The notes under the pieces: generated by a model | The model's database searches: none | Seen by the model: the letters and a program-made list of their open reading frames with translations, nothing else | Told to the model about the DNA's origin: nothing | In this document: piece after piece, positions 7,581 to 16,462 of the stretch | Position numbering within the stretch: the stretch's first letter is position 1 | Layout of the letters: each line of letters opens with the position of its first letter | NCBI RefSeq assembly: GCF_020131355.1 | Contig: NZ_JAHLEL010000054.1 | Coordinates: forward strand, 124,001 to 188,000 | Source of the DNA: Pseudonocardia sp. ICBG1293 | GTDB taxonomy: Bacteria > Actinomycetota > Actinomycetes > Mycobacteriales > Pseudonocardiaceae | Direction: 5' to 3' | Length of the DNA: 64,000 nt | Translations under genes and position numbers: made by a program

Positions 7581-8855
7581 TAGCTCCACGGCGCGCAGCC
7601 CCGGCAGGTCGGTGCGCACGAGCGCGATGTCGGACTGCGGGTCCTGCCCGACGATCGTGCCGACGGCGGTGCGGCCGTCCTCCAGGACGACCCGCAGCGT
7701 GCCCCCCTGGGCCGCCGGTGCGACGACGTGGTTGTTGGTGAGGATCAGGCCGTCGTTGCCGACGATCATTCCGGACCCCTCGCCGCGGTCGCCGACGTTG
7801 CCCGCGCCGCCGTCGACCCGGATCTGGACGACGGCGGGCAGCACCTTCTCGGCGACGGCCTCGACCGTGCCGGGGGCGGCGGAGCCCCCGGCCCCGCCCG
7901 CCAGACGCGCCCCGATCAGGCCCCCCAGGGCCCCCGCGACCAGGGCGATGAGCAGCCCCGCGGCGACCAGGACGACACTCCGGCGGCCGCGGCCCGGCGG
8001 ACGGCGCGGCGCGGGCGGGGCGCCGAGGGCCCACGGGGGCGGGACGGGCCCGCCGGAGGCGGCCCCGCCTGCCGTGTCCGGATCGGCCGGGAGCTCCCGG
8101 GTGCCGTCCGCGGGGGCCGCGGTGGTGCCCGGGGACGTCGCGTCCGGCGCGGTGGTGGTGCCGTCGGCGACGGCCGGTCCGGCGGCGAGCGCCTCGGCGG
8201 AGTCGGAGCCGGGGCGGGCCCACGGGTTGGCGGGCACGGCCCAGCGGTCGGTGGGCGGGTCCTGGGTGGAGACGGCCTCGGTGTCGGGACCGAGGTCCTG
8301 GTGCGGGGCGGCACCGTCGTCCGCCGGGGCACCGGTCGGGGCGGGGGACGCGCCGGCGGCCGCGGACGTGCCGGCGGCCACCGCGGTGCCGTCCGGGGTG
8401 CCGTCCGGGGTGGGCGTGCCGCCCTCGGAGGTCGTGGACGAGGCGCCGGGACCGGCGGCACCGGTGTCCCGGTCCGGGGCCGCGCCACCGGCCCCACCGC
8501 CGTCGGGGTCCGCGGCGCCGGATCCCGCCGTCCCCGGGGAGGCCCCGCCCGACCGGGCCGTCCCGTCCTGCCGCCGACCGGAGGGTCCCGCGTCCGCACC
8601 ACCCGCGGGGCCCGGTGCCCCGTCGGGACCGGCGGTGGCCCCACCGGACGTCGCGTCGGCGGGACGCGCGTCGGCCGCGGCCCCCCGCTCCCCGCCGTCG
8701 TCGGGGGACCCCGCCGCCGCGGCGTCGGGGGTCGTGGCGTCGGGGGTCGCGGCGTCGGGGGTGCTGCGGTCGCGGGTGGTCCCGTCCCCGGAGGCCCCGC
8801 CGGACGGGCCCGCTCCGGCGCGGGTCGGCTCGTCGGGCGGGTTGTCCTGGGTCAT
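7580..8855 (-). pseudogene. pepD: HtrA/PepD serine protease, 5' part (His-Asp half)
   Basis: Starting at ATG 8855 (MTQDNPPDE), the first 270 or so residues are a low-complexity cytoplasmic region of Thr, Pro, Ala, Gly and Asp with TPDA-type repeats. A membrane segment follows (VVLVAAGLLIALVAGALGGL), then the trypsin-like domain with the catalytic His (GLILTNNHVVAPAAQ) and Asp (DPQSDIALVRTDLPG). The frame runs into IS630 copy 1 after GLRAVEL and stops four codons later at 7569. The rest is at 1980-2675. The gene lies 59 bases after mprB, as pepD does in mycobacteria, where the MprAB system regulates it. A truncated membrane-anchored product without the catalytic Ser might still be made. Confidence 0.92.
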
Positions 8856-8914
8856 GCGTCCACCGTCCGTCGATTCGCAGATGCCGCACCCCGTCCCCGG
8901 GGTGTCGCACCAGG

Positions 8915-10372
8915 CTATGGGCTGTCCGGGTCCGCCACATACCGGCCCGGCAGGGCCATGGAGAGCAGCGCACCGCCCTCCGGCGCGCGCCCGGCGCGTA
9001 CCTCTCCCCCGTGCCGCGCCGCTGCCTGGGCGACGATCGAGAGCCCCAGCCCGGAACCGGGCATGGTGCGCGAGGTGTCGGCCCGGTAGAAGCGGTCGAA
9101 CACGTGCGGCAGGTCCTCCGCGGCGATCCCGTCCCCCGCGTCGGCGACCTCGAGGACCAGCCACTCCGGGGAGATCGGCACCATCGACAGCCGCACCGTG
9201 CCGCCCGGAGGGCTCCACTTCACGGCGTTGTCGAGCAGGTTGAGCACCGCCCGCTCCAGGGCGCTGGCGTCGCCGTCGAGGACCCACGGGGTGCGGTGGA
9301 CCTCGAACGCGACCTCGCCCGCACGCCGCTTGACCCGGTCCAGGGCACGGTCGACGATCTCGGTGAGCTCCAGCGCCTCGCTGGTCATCGTCGGGGCGTC
9401 GTCGCGGGCGAGCTCGACGAGGTCCCCTACCAGGTGCGACAGCTCCTCGACCTGGGCACGCACGTCGTCGAGCAGCTCGGTGCGGTCCTGGGCGGGCAGG
9501 TCGGGGGTGTCCGGCCGGTCGGCCGAGGCCAACAGCTCCAGGTTGGTGCGCAACGAGGTCAGCGGGGTGCGCAGCTCGTGCCCGGCGTCGGCGACGAGGC
9601 GGCGCTGCTGCTCGCGCGACGCCGCCAGCGCCCCGAGCATCGTGTTGAACGACTGGGTGAGCCGGGCGAGCTCGTCGGACCCGGAGATGGGGATCGGCCG
9701 CAGGTCACCGGTCTTCGCGACGCGTTCGGTCGCGGCGGTCAGCCGCAGCACCGGCCGCAGCCCGGTGCGCGCGACCGCGACCCCGGCGAGCGCGGCCAGC
9801 ACGACCCCGCCGAGCCCGACGATCGGCAGTGCGGTGCCCATCCGGGTCACCACCCGCGTCATCGTGTCCAGCCGCTGCGCCAGCACCAGCGCGCGCCCGT
9901 CACCGGCCCGGACGGCGACGATCCGGTACGGCACCCCGTCGAGCTCGGCCGTGCGTCCCGGCTGGGTCGGCCCGCCCTGGGCGACCTCGATCTCGGGCTC
10001 CCCCAGCGGCGGCCGCGACGACTCGTCGGCCGAGGTCGCGATGCCCGAGGAGTAGACGAGCGCGATGTGCAGGTCGGCGGCGCCGAGCACGTCCGGCGGG
10101 AGCGCGGCGAGCAGCCGCGGGTCGATCAGGTCGCTCTGCGCGGCGGCGTAGGCGCGCTGGCGCAGCGTCTCGTCCAGGGAGCTGGTGAGGTTCTGGCGGA
10201 CCACGAGGAACGCGGCGGCGGACACGAGCAGCACCATCGCGGCGGCGACGAGTGCGGCGAGCACCCCGATCCGCGCGCGCAGCGTGAACCGCTCACGGTC
10301 CGGCTCGGCCACCGGCCCGCGACGCCACCAGCGCTCGGCCCGCTCCTCGTCGGGCGGGAGCGTCTGGGTCAC
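8915..10372 (-). CDS. mprB: Sensor histidine kinase MprB-like
   Basis: The 485-residue membrane kinase is the sensor of an MprAB-type envelope-stress system. Visible parts are TM1 at about residues 34-57, an extracytoplasmic sensor region, TM2 at 180-202, a HAMP linker, the H-box DAGHELRTPL with phosphoacceptor His265, the N-box NLLDNAVKW, and the G-box GSGLGLSIV. GTG 10372 overlaps the mprA stop by four bases (GTGA), which fixes the start and suggests translational coupling. The next gene is the broken htrA; in mycobacteria PepD and MprB act in one feedback loop. The kinase itself appears intact. Confidence 0.92.
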   Translation of the reverse strand: MTQTLPPDEERAERWWRRGPVAEPDRERFTLRARIGVLAALVAAAMVLLVSAAAFLVVRQNLTSSLDETLRQRAYAAAQSDLIDPRLLAALPPDVLGAADLHIALVYSSGIATSADESSRPPLGEPEIEVAQGGPTQPGRTAELDGVPYRIVAVRAGDGRALVLAQRLDTMTRVVTRMGTALPIVGLGGVVLAALAGVAVARTGLRPVLRLTAATERVAKTGDLRPIPISGSDELARLTQSFNTMLGALAASREQQRRLVADAGHELRTPLTSLRTNLELLASADRPDTPDLPAQDRTELLDDVRAQVEELSHLVGDLVELARDDAPTMTSEALELTEIVDRALDRVKRRAGEVAFEVHRTPWVLDGDASALERAVLNLLDNAVKWSPPGGTVRLSMVPISPEWLVLEVADAGDGIAAEDLPHVFDRFYRADTSRTMPGSGLGLSIVAQAAARHGGEVRAGRAPEGGALLSMALPGRYVADPDSP

Positions 10373-11064
10373 GGCGGGGTGTCCCGCAGGACGTAGCCGA
10401 CGCCGCGCACGGTGTGGATGAGCCGCGGCTCGCCCTCGGCCTCGGTCTTGCGGCGCAGGTAGCCGACGTAGACCTCGAGGGCGTTGCCGCTGGTCGGGAA
10501 GTCGTAGCCCCACACCTGCTCGAGGATCTGGGCACGGGTCAGCACCCGGCGCGGGTGCGCGAGCAGCAGCTCCAGCAGCGAGAACTCGGTGCGGGTGAGG
10601 CTGATCGGCCGCCCGCCGCGGGACACCTCGCGGGTGTCGGGGTCCAGCGACAGGTCGCCGAAGGTGAGCGCCGGGCTGGTGCCCGCGTCGTCGTCGGCCT
10701 CGGGGGTGCGGCGGCGCAGCAGCGCACGCAGCCGGGCCAGCAGCTCCTCCAGCGCGAAAGGTTTGGGCAGGTAGTCGTCGGCGCCGGCGTCGAGTCCGGC
10801 GACCCGGTCGGACACCGCGTCGCGGGCGGTGAGCACGAGGATCGGGAGCGCGTCACCGGCGCTGCGCAGCCGCCGGCACACTTCCAGCCCGTCGACGCGC
10901 GGCATCATCACGTCCAGGACGAGCGCGTCCGGCCGGTCGGTGAGCATCTTGTCCAGCGCGACCTGGCCGTCCTCGGCGAGATCGACCTGGTAGCCGTTGA
11001 AGGCCAGCGAACGACGCAGCGAGTCCCGGACCGCCTTGTCGTCGTCGACCACCAGAATGCGCAT
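10369..11064 (-). CDS. mprA: Response regulator MprA-like (OmpR family)
   Basis: The 231-residue product has a receiver domain (MRILVVDDDKAVRDSLRRSL, phosphoacceptor Asp51 in VLDVMMPRVDG, Lys in YLPKPF) and a winged-helix DNA-binding domain (SLTRTEFSLLELLLAHPRRV, ending in IHTVRGVGYVLRD). It is the first gene of the operon and is presumably autoregulated, as MprA is in mycobacteria. No clear pair of MprA-box repeats could be identified in the 81 bases upstream. The order mprA-mprB-htrA-moaB2 supports the name. Confidence 0.93.
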   Translation of the reverse strand: MRILVVDDDKAVRDSLRRSLAFNGYQVDLAEDGQVALDKMLTDRPDALVLDVMMPRVDGLEVCRRLRSAGDALPILVLTARDAVSDRVAGLDAGADDYLPKPFALEELLARLRALLRRRTPEADDDAGTSPALTFGDLSLDPDTREVSRGGRPISLTRTEFSLLELLLAHPRRVLTRAQILEQVWGYDFPTSGNALEVYVGYLRRKTEAEGEPRLIHTVRGVGYVLRDTPP

Positions 11065-11145
11065 GGCGGCCAGTCTCGCCGACGGCTCTGAGAGGAACCT
11101 GAGCAGGCCCTGATCAGCGGATGCCGATCAGGACCCGGCGGCCCG

Positions 11146-12003
11146 TCAGGACGCCTTGTACGCGGCGGCCATGTCCTCGTCCCCGTGCCCCCGCTCCGAG
11201 GCCCGCAGCAACCGGTCCCGCACCGCGGCCGCGACGTCGAGCCGGGTGCCCGAGCCCTGGGCCGCGGCGACGATCAGGCCCGCGTCCTTGGCCGCGTTGT
11301 CCACGGTGAAGCTGGGTGTGAAGTCGTCGTCGAGGATCGCCCGCGCCTTGTTCTACAGGTAGGGCAGGTCCAGCGGGCCACCGGCGACGGCGTCGAGGAA
11401 CGCCTGCGGGTCCACCCCGAGACCCTGGGCGAGCGCGACGGACTCCCCGGTCGCGGCGGTGACCGCCAGCACCCAGCTGTTGGCGACGAGCTTGAGCCGG
11501 CTCGCCTGTGCCCTCGTGCAGTCCTCGGCGCCCCAGACGGTCGCGCGGCCGACGGCGTCCAGCACCGGCTCGACCCTCGCCCGCGCCGCGGGGTCGCCGG
11601 CGACGAACACGGTCAGCTGCCCGGCCTCGGCCGGGGCCCGGGTGCCGAGCACCGGGGCGTCGAGCAGGACGAGACCGTGCCGGTCGGCGACCGCGCGGAG
11701 CTGCTCGAACGGCTCGACCCCGACGGTGGTGGTCTGCAGCCACACCTGGCCCGCGGCGAGACCGTCGGCGGCCCGCTCCAGGACGGCGGCGACGTCCCCG
11801 GCGTCGCCCAGCATGGTCACGACCACGTCGGCGTCCCGGACGGCGTCGGCGGGGTCGGTGCACAGGGTGGCCCCGGCGTCGGCCAGCGGCCGGGCCTTGG
11901 CCGCCGTCCGGTTCCAGACCCGCAGGTCCAGCCCGGCGGCGAGGATGTTGTGCCCCATCCCGGCGCCCATGATCCCGGTTCCCAGCAGCGCGACGGTCGT
12001 CAT
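11146..12003 (-). pseudogene. Beta-hydroxyacid (3-hydroxyisobutyrate-type) dehydrogenase with in-frame TAG
   Basis: From ATG 12003 the frame shows the NAD(P)-binding start MTTVALLGTGIMGAGMGHNI and the family blocks LLDAPVLGTRAPAEAGQL and LKLVANSWVL. It meets TAG at 11355-11353 after GPLDLPYL. The same frame continues with NKARAILDDDFTPSFTVDNA and ends KAS at TGA 11148-11146, giving the usual 285 residues if the TAG was CAG (Gln). The catalytic-site Lys region (SRLKLV) is before the stop, but the C-terminal helical domain needed for dimerisation is after it. The gene is probably inactive, unless the amber codon is read through. Confidence 0.85.
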
Positions 12004-12060
12004 GGCGTCCACGGTAGATCCGCTCCGGTGGCCCCGCCGGGTATCGGGTACCCGGCCCCG

Positions 12061-12765
12061 ATGAGCGACGACGTCGAGTTCTTCTTCGATCCGATCTGCC
12101 CGTTCGCGTGGGTCACCTCCCGCTGGGTGGTGGAGGTCGCCCGCCGGCGCGAGCTCGCGGTGCACTGGCGGCCGCTGCCGCTGGCGATCCTCAACGAGGG
12201 GATCTCCTACGACGAGCGCAGGACGGTGTCGGAGTCCTACCCGGACTCCCACCGGCGCGGCCTGGAGATGCTCCGGGTGGTCGTGGCCGCCGCCGAGGCG
12301 CACGGCCCGCACGTCGTCGGCGAGCTCTACACCGGTTTCGGCGAGCTGGTGTGGGACTCCCCCGCCCCGGACGGTGAGGGGTTCGACCCCGTCATGCGGG
12401 TCATGGCGCAGCGGCGCGACCTGCGCCCGGTGCTGGAGCGCCGCGGGCTCGACCCGGGGCTGGCCGCCGCCGCGACCGACGACTCCCACGACCGGGGCCT
12501 GCGGGCGAACGTCGAGGAGGTCCGCCGCCGCTGCGGCGACGACGTCGGCACCCCGGTCCTGGGATTCTCCCCGCCGGACGGCCCCGCCCTGTTCGGCCCG
12601 GTGATCGACACGGTGCCGTCCGGCGAGGACGCGCTGCGGCTGTGGGACGCGACGTGCACCCTCGCCACCTGGCCCGGGTTCGCCGAGCTCAAGCGCAGCC
12701 TGCGCTCGTTCCCCGACACCCCGTTGACGGCCCGCCTCGCCGGCGGCCGGACGACGGTGCGCTAG
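12061..12765 (+). CDS. DsbA-family / mycothiol-dependent nitroreductase-like protein
   Basis: The 234-residue protein starts at ATG 12061 with a thioredoxin-like segment DVEFFFDPICPFAWVTSRW, followed by a helical insertion and GTPVLGFSPPDGPALFGPV near the end. This matches the DsbA-like family that includes Rv2466c, which uses mycothiol. The active site reads C-P-F-A, so the second Cys of the usual CPWC motif is missing, and it would work as a monothiol enzyme if at all. It is divergent from the broken dehydrogenase with 57 bases between the starts. Substrate unknown. Confidence 0.8.
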   Translation: MSDDVEFFFDPICPFAWVTSRWVVEVARRRELAVHWRPLPLAILNEGISYDERRTVSESYPDSHRRGLEMLRVVVAAAEAHGPHVVGELYTGFGELVWDSPAPDGEGFDPVMRVMAQRRDLRPVLERRGLDPGLAAAATDDSHDRGLRANVEEVRRRCGDDVGTPVLGFSPPDGPALFGPVIDTVPSGEDALRLWDATCTLATWPGFAELKRSLRSFPDTPLTARLAGGRTTVR

Positions 12766-12787
12766 GAATCCTGCTTCACTGGCGTCC

Positions 12788-13474
12788 GTGACCGACACGG
12801 GTGAGCCCGTCTTCTCCAACCGGACCGGACGCCCGCCGGGCCGGATCATCACCGCGGTGTCCCGGTTCGTGCCCGGGATCCGACGCGTGCAGCAGCAGAT
12901 CGAGCCGTACGCGGAGCACTGGGAGGAGCGCAACCGCGCCGAGCTGGCGCGGACCGGGCCGCTGTGCGTCGTCCTCGGCGACTCGATGGCCCAGGGCGTC
13001 GGCGCGTCGCACCCCGAGTGCGGCTGGGCCGGTCAGCTCATCGGCAGGCTGCCCGGGTGGCGGCTGGTGAACCTGTCCCAGTACGGCGCCCGGGTCGAGG
13101 ACGTCCTCGACGCCCAGCTCCCCGTCGCCGAGGGGCTGCGTCCCGACCTCCTGCTGTGCCTGATCGGCTCCAACGACCTCATGCAGCCCCGCCACCAGGA
13201 CGGCGTCGGGAACCGCTACGCGGCCCTGCTCGACCGGCTGCCCCGGGGCACCGTGATCGGGAACCAGCCGGGCACCTTCGCCGCGGCGCTGCAGGTCAAC
13301 GGCCTGATCGACGACGCCGGGCGGCACCGCGGGCTGGTACTGGCCGAGCTGCGCGACCCGCGGACCCGGCACTGGCGCGGCAAGCTCGCCTCGGACCGGT
13401 TCCACCCCAACGACCGCGGCTACGCCGCCATCGCCGAGGTGTTCTCCGAGGCGCTGCGCCGGGCGGGTCGCTAG
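12788..13474 (+). CDS. SGNH/GDSL-family hydrolase
   Basis: The 228-residue protein carries the SGNH blocks: the nucleophile Ser in LCVVLGDSMAQGVGA, Asn in LCLIGSNDLMQ, and the Asp/His pair in ASDRFHPNDRGYAAIAE. No signal peptide is seen, so it is likely cytoplasmic. It begins with GTG 12788, 22 bases after the DsbA-like gene, and may be co-transcribed with it. Such enzymes hydrolyse esters or acyl thioesters; the substrate cannot be told from the sequence. Confidence 0.85.
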   Translation: MTDTGEPVFSNRTGRPPGRIITAVSRFVPGIRRVQQQIEPYAEHWEERNRAELARTGPLCVVLGDSMAQGVGASHPECGWAGQLIGRLPGWRLVNLSQYGARVEDVLDAQLPVAEGLRPDLLLCLIGSNDLMQPRHQDGVGNRYAALLDRLPRGTVIGNQPGTFAAALQVNGLIDDAGRHRGLVLAELRDPRTRHWRGKLASDRFHPNDRGYAAIAEVFSEALRRAGR

Positions 13475-13506
13475 GGGCGGGCACCCCGATCTGGTTGGGT
13501 GGCCCG

Positions 13507-14304
13507 ATGGTGACCGCCAAGCTGCCGCGCAAGGTCTACGACGCCGAGCTGCTGCGCCTGCAGGGTGAGCTGCTGCAGATGCAGGAGTGGGTCCGGGCGA
13601 CCGGGCAGCGGGTCGTCGTGGTCTTCGAGGGCCGTGACGCCGCGGGCAAGGGCGGCGCGATCCAGCGCGTCACCCAGTACCTCAACCCGCGCTTCGCCCG
13701 GATCGTCGCACTCCCCGCGCCGACCGAGCGGCAGAAGGGCCAGTGGTACTTCCAGCGCTACGTCGAACACCTGCCCGCGGCCGGGGAGATCGTGCTGCTG
13801 GACCGCTCCTGGTACAACCGCGCCGGCGTCGAGCGGGTGATGGGGTTCTGCACCGAGGCCGAGTACCGCCGCTTCCTGCGCCAGGCCCCGGTGTTCGAGC
13901 AGCTGCTCGTCGAGGACGGTGTCCACCTGCGCAAGTACTGGTTCTCGGTCAGCGCCGACGAGCAGGCCCGGCGTTTCGCCGAGCGGCTGGAGAACCCGCT
14001 CAAGCAGTGGAAGCTCTCGCCGATGGACCTGGAGTCGATGTCGCGCTGGGACGACTACTCCAAGGCCCGCGACGACATGCTCACCCACACCGACACCGAG
14101 ATCGCGCCGTGGTGGATCGTGGAGGCCGAGCAGAAGCGCAACGCGCGCATCAACATGATCCACCATCTGCTCTCCACGATCCCGTGGGAGCCGGTGGAGC
14201 GCCGCGTGCTGACCCTGCCCGAGCGCGCGCCGTCGGGCGGTTACGAGCGGCCGCCGCGCGAGGTGCAGCGCGACGTGCCCGACCACGCGGCCACGCTGAT
14301 CTAG
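13507..14304 (+). CDS. ppk2: Polyphosphate kinase 2 family protein
   Basis: The 265-residue protein is a PPK2-class kinase that transfers phosphate between polyphosphate and nucleotides. Visible are the Walker A region VVFEGRDAAGKGGAIQR (about residues 39-55), the lid region with ERQKGQWYFQRYVEHLP, and the Walker B segment IVLLDRSWYNRAGVERVMGF. The conserved KLSPMDLESMSRWDDYSKA and the C-terminal NMIHHLLSTIPW also match. Length is normal for a one-domain PPK2. ATG 13507 follows 32 bases after the hydrolase stop; no strong ribosome site is present. Confidence 0.92.
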   Translation: MVTAKLPRKVYDAELLRLQGELLQMQEWVRATGQRVVVVFEGRDAAGKGGAIQRVTQYLNPRFARIVALPAPTERQKGQWYFQRYVEHLPAAGEIVLLDRSWYNRAGVERVMGFCTEAEYRRFLRQAPVFEQLLVEDGVHLRKYWFSVSADEQARRFAERLENPLKQWKLSPMDLESMSRWDDYSKARDDMLTHTDTEIAPWWIVEAEQKRNARINMIHHLLSTIPWEPVERRVLTLPERAPSGGYERPPREVQRDVPDHAATLI

Positions 14305-14396
14305 GTCACACCCACCCTTCCGATACCTCTGGTACCGGATACCGTCGCGCGGAGCGACGGCGCGGCACCGAGGCCGCGCGGAGAGGCGGTGACCCT

Positions 14397-15491
14397 GTGG
14401 GTTCCGTGCTGTTCACCGGCTTCCCGGGCTTCCTGGGCTCGGCCCTGCTGCCGCGCACCCTGCGCCGCGCCCCGGAGGCGCGGGCCGTCGCCGTCGTGCA
14501 GGACAAGTTCCTCGACCAGGCGCGCTCGACCCTGGCCCGGCTCGAGCGGGAGTCCCCCGGGATCGCCGGGCGGACCGACCTGGTCTCCGGCGACATCACC
14601 GTCGACGGGCTGGGGCTCGACCCCGCGGTCCGGGAGCGCCTGTTCGCCGGACCGCTGGAGATCTTCCACCTGGCCGCGGTCTACGACCTGTCGGTGCCGG
14701 CCGACGTCGCGTGGCGGGTCAACGTCGACGGCACCCGCCACGTCGTGCGGCTCGCCGAGGCCGCGCCGGAGCTGGTGCGGCTGCAGTACGTGTCGACCTG
14801 CTACGTCTCCGGGCGCTACGACGGCATCTTCTCCGAGACCGACCTGGAGCTCGGCCAGCCGTTCGCCAACCACTACGACCACACCAAGCACGAGGCCGAG
14901 CGGGTGGTCGCAAAGGCCCGTGACGCCGGGCTGCCGGTGTCGGTCTACCGGCCGTCGGTGGTCGTCGGGGACTCGGTGACCGGCGCGACCCAGAAGTACG
15001 ACGGCCCCTACTACGTGCTCCAGCTGCTGGCGCGGCAGGGCCGCAGGGCGGTCATGCCGCTGCCGGGCGCGGCGGGACGGACGCGCTTCAACCTGGTGCC
15101 CTCGGACTACGTCGTCGACGGCATCGACGCACTCGCCGGCCACCCGCCCGCGGTGAACCGCACCTTCGCCCTCGCCCAGCCCGCGCCCCCGACCGTGCCC
15201 GAGATGTGCGAGGTGTTCGCCGACCGGCTCGGCACGCGGCTGCGCACGGTGCCGATGCCGGTCGGGCTCGCGGCGTTCTCCATCGACCACGTCCCGGGCG
15301 TCGGACGCCTGTTCCGGACGCCGTCGAGCACGCTGGAGTACCTCACCCACCCCACGCACTACGACACGGCCGCGACGACGGCGACACTCGCCGAGCTCGG
15401 GGTGAGCTGCCCGCCCTTCGACGAGCACGTGGACGCGATGGTCCGCTTCTTCCGGGAGAACCCGCAGGTCGGCACGGCCGCGATGGTCTGA
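14397..15491 (+). CDS. NAD-dependent epimerase/dehydratase (extended SDR)
   Basis: The 364-residue product starts at GTG 14397 after ggagaggcgg. It has a Rossmann start VLFTGFPGFLGSALL, the fatty-acyl-reductase-like segment FHLAAVYDLSVPADVAWRVN, a catalytic Tyr-Lys pair in NHYDHTKHEAE, and YRPSVVVGDS. The GFPGFLG motif and the DKF region resemble the SDRs that act on long-chain acyl or sterol substrates, but the substrate is not known. A TetR gene follows after 25 bases and may regulate it. Confidence 0.82.
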   Translation: MGSVLFTGFPGFLGSALLPRTLRRAPEARAVAVVQDKFLDQARSTLARLERESPGIAGRTDLVSGDITVDGLGLDPAVRERLFAGPLEIFHLAAVYDLSVPADVAWRVNVDGTRHVVRLAEAAPELVRLQYVSTCYVSGRYDGIFSETDLELGQPFANHYDHTKHEAERVVAKARDAGLPVSVYRPSVVVGDSVTGATQKYDGPYYVLQLLARQGRRAVMPLPGAAGRTRFNLVPSDYVVDGIDALAGHPPAVNRTFALAQPAPPTVPEMCEVFADRLGTRLRTVPMPVGLAAFSIDHVPGVGRLFRTPSSTLEYLTHPTHYDTAATTATLAELGVSCPPFDEHVDAMVRFFRENPQVGTAAMV

Positions 15492-15516
15492 GGCGGGCGA
15501 GGGCTACCGTCGGGGG

Positions 15517-16068
15517 GTGGCCATCGAGCGGAACGACGTGCTCCTCGCGGCCGCGACCGTGCTCGTGCAGAACCCGGCCGCGTCGATGACGGAGATCGCG
15601 AACGGCGCCGGGATCAGCCGGGCGACCCTGCACCGGCTCGTCGACGGGCGCGAGGCCCTGCTCGACGAGCTCGCCGAGATGGGCGTCGAGCGCGGGATCG
15701 CCGCGATCCACGGCGCCCGCACCGGTGAGGGCGACCCGATCGAGGCGGTGCGACGGGTGATCGTCGGCCTGGAACCGTCGGTGGACCTGTGGGTGCTGGC
15801 CGAGCGGATCCAGTCCAGCGACGAGGTCCTGGCCCGCTACGCCGAGATGGACACGCTGCTGGTCGAGCTGTTCCGGCGCGGGCAGCGCGCGGGGGCCTTC
15901 TGCATCACCCAGTCCGCGACCTGGATGACCGAGGCGCTCTACGCCCTGCTGACCCGGGCGGTGCTCGCCGCGCACGACGGGAGACTGGCCCGCCACGACG
16001 TGATCGGCGTGACCGAACGGACGCTGCTGGCGGGGGTCGTCGAGACCCGGCAGTCCGCGGTGTCCTGA
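15517..16068 (+). CDS. TetR-family regulator
   Basis: The 183-residue protein has an N-terminal helix-turn-helix (MTEIANGAGISRATLHRLVDGREALLDE, roughly residues 24-50) and an all-helical ligand domain. It lies 25 bases downstream of the SDR gene on the same strand, consistent with control of that gene or itself. The palindrome at 16115-16132 beyond its stop is a candidate site for it or for another regulator. The ligand cannot be inferred. Confidence 0.85.
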   Translation: MAIERNDVLLAAATVLVQNPAASMTEIANGAGISRATLHRLVDGREALLDELAEMGVERGIAAIHGARTGEGDPIEAVRRVIVGLEPSVDLWVLAERIQSSDEVLARYAEMDTLLVELFRRGQRAGAFCITQSATWMTEALYALLTRAVLAAHDGRLARHDVIGVTERTLLAGVVETRQSAVS

Positions 16069-16114
16069 CCGGGTTGCCCCGTCCCGGTGAGGCATGGAGC
16101 ACACTTGTCGCCAT

Positions 16115-16132
16115 TGAGACTTCAGTGTCTCA
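16115..16132. promoter_or_regulatory. Inverted repeat, candidate operator
   Basis: TGAGAC-TTCAGT-GTCTCA is a perfect 6+6 palindrome lying 66 bases upstream of a small gene and 46 bases after the TetR stop. Its size and symmetry fit a regulator-binding site; no regulator can be assigned. Confidence 0.45.
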
Positions 16133-16198
16133 GGAGCTACCGTCGTGGCGCGACCGGGACAATCGGGTCGCGTTCGACTCTCCACCGGGAGGTGGCCG

Positions 16199-16381
16199 AT
16201 GACCTCGACCGAGCTGCAGACCCCGTCCTGGCCCGACACGCTGCGGGCCGCCGCACAGCGCACCGGATCCGTCCTGCGCGAGATCTGGGTCGGCATCGAC
16301 ACGTGGAGCGCCGTCACCCACGGCGGCGCCCCGATGCGGTCCCGGCCGCGGACCGGCGAGCTCACCGGCACCCGGAGCTGA
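16199..16381 (+). CDS. Small hypothetical protein, 60 aa
   Basis: ATG 16199 follows a good ribosome site (gggaggt, 16188-16194) and encodes MTSTELQTPSWPDTLRAAAQ through to GELTGTRS. The middle (VLREIWVGIDTWSAVTHGG) is helix-like with two Trp, and no membrane segment is evident. A longer GTG start at 16145 exists in the same frame but lacks a ribosome site. A strong hairpin at 16402-16428 follows, supporting a real short transcript under the palindrome at 16115. Function unknown. Confidence 0.5.
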   Translation: MTSTELQTPSWPDTLRAAAQRTGSVLREIWVGIDTWSAVTHGGAPMRSRPRTGELTGTRS

Positions 16382-16401
16382 GCCCCGCCCACCCGCACCC
16401 G

Positions 16402-16428
16402 CCCCGGCCCGACACCGTCGGGCCGGGG
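16402..16428. terminator. Terminator hairpin
   Basis: A 12-bp stem CCCCGGCCCGAC / GTCGGGCCGGGG with a 3-base loop lies between the convergent small gene and the MFS gene. Confidence 0.75.
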
Positions 16429-16462
16429 CGTCGCGCGTCGCGGGCCCGCAGACCACCCCGGC

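Noticed and set aside
7612..9243. Long plus-strand frame opposite htrA and mprB
   Set aside because: Low-complexity translation caused by the Ala/Pro/Gly-rich htrA N-terminus; the minus strand has the recognisable membrane segment, protease and kinase motifs.
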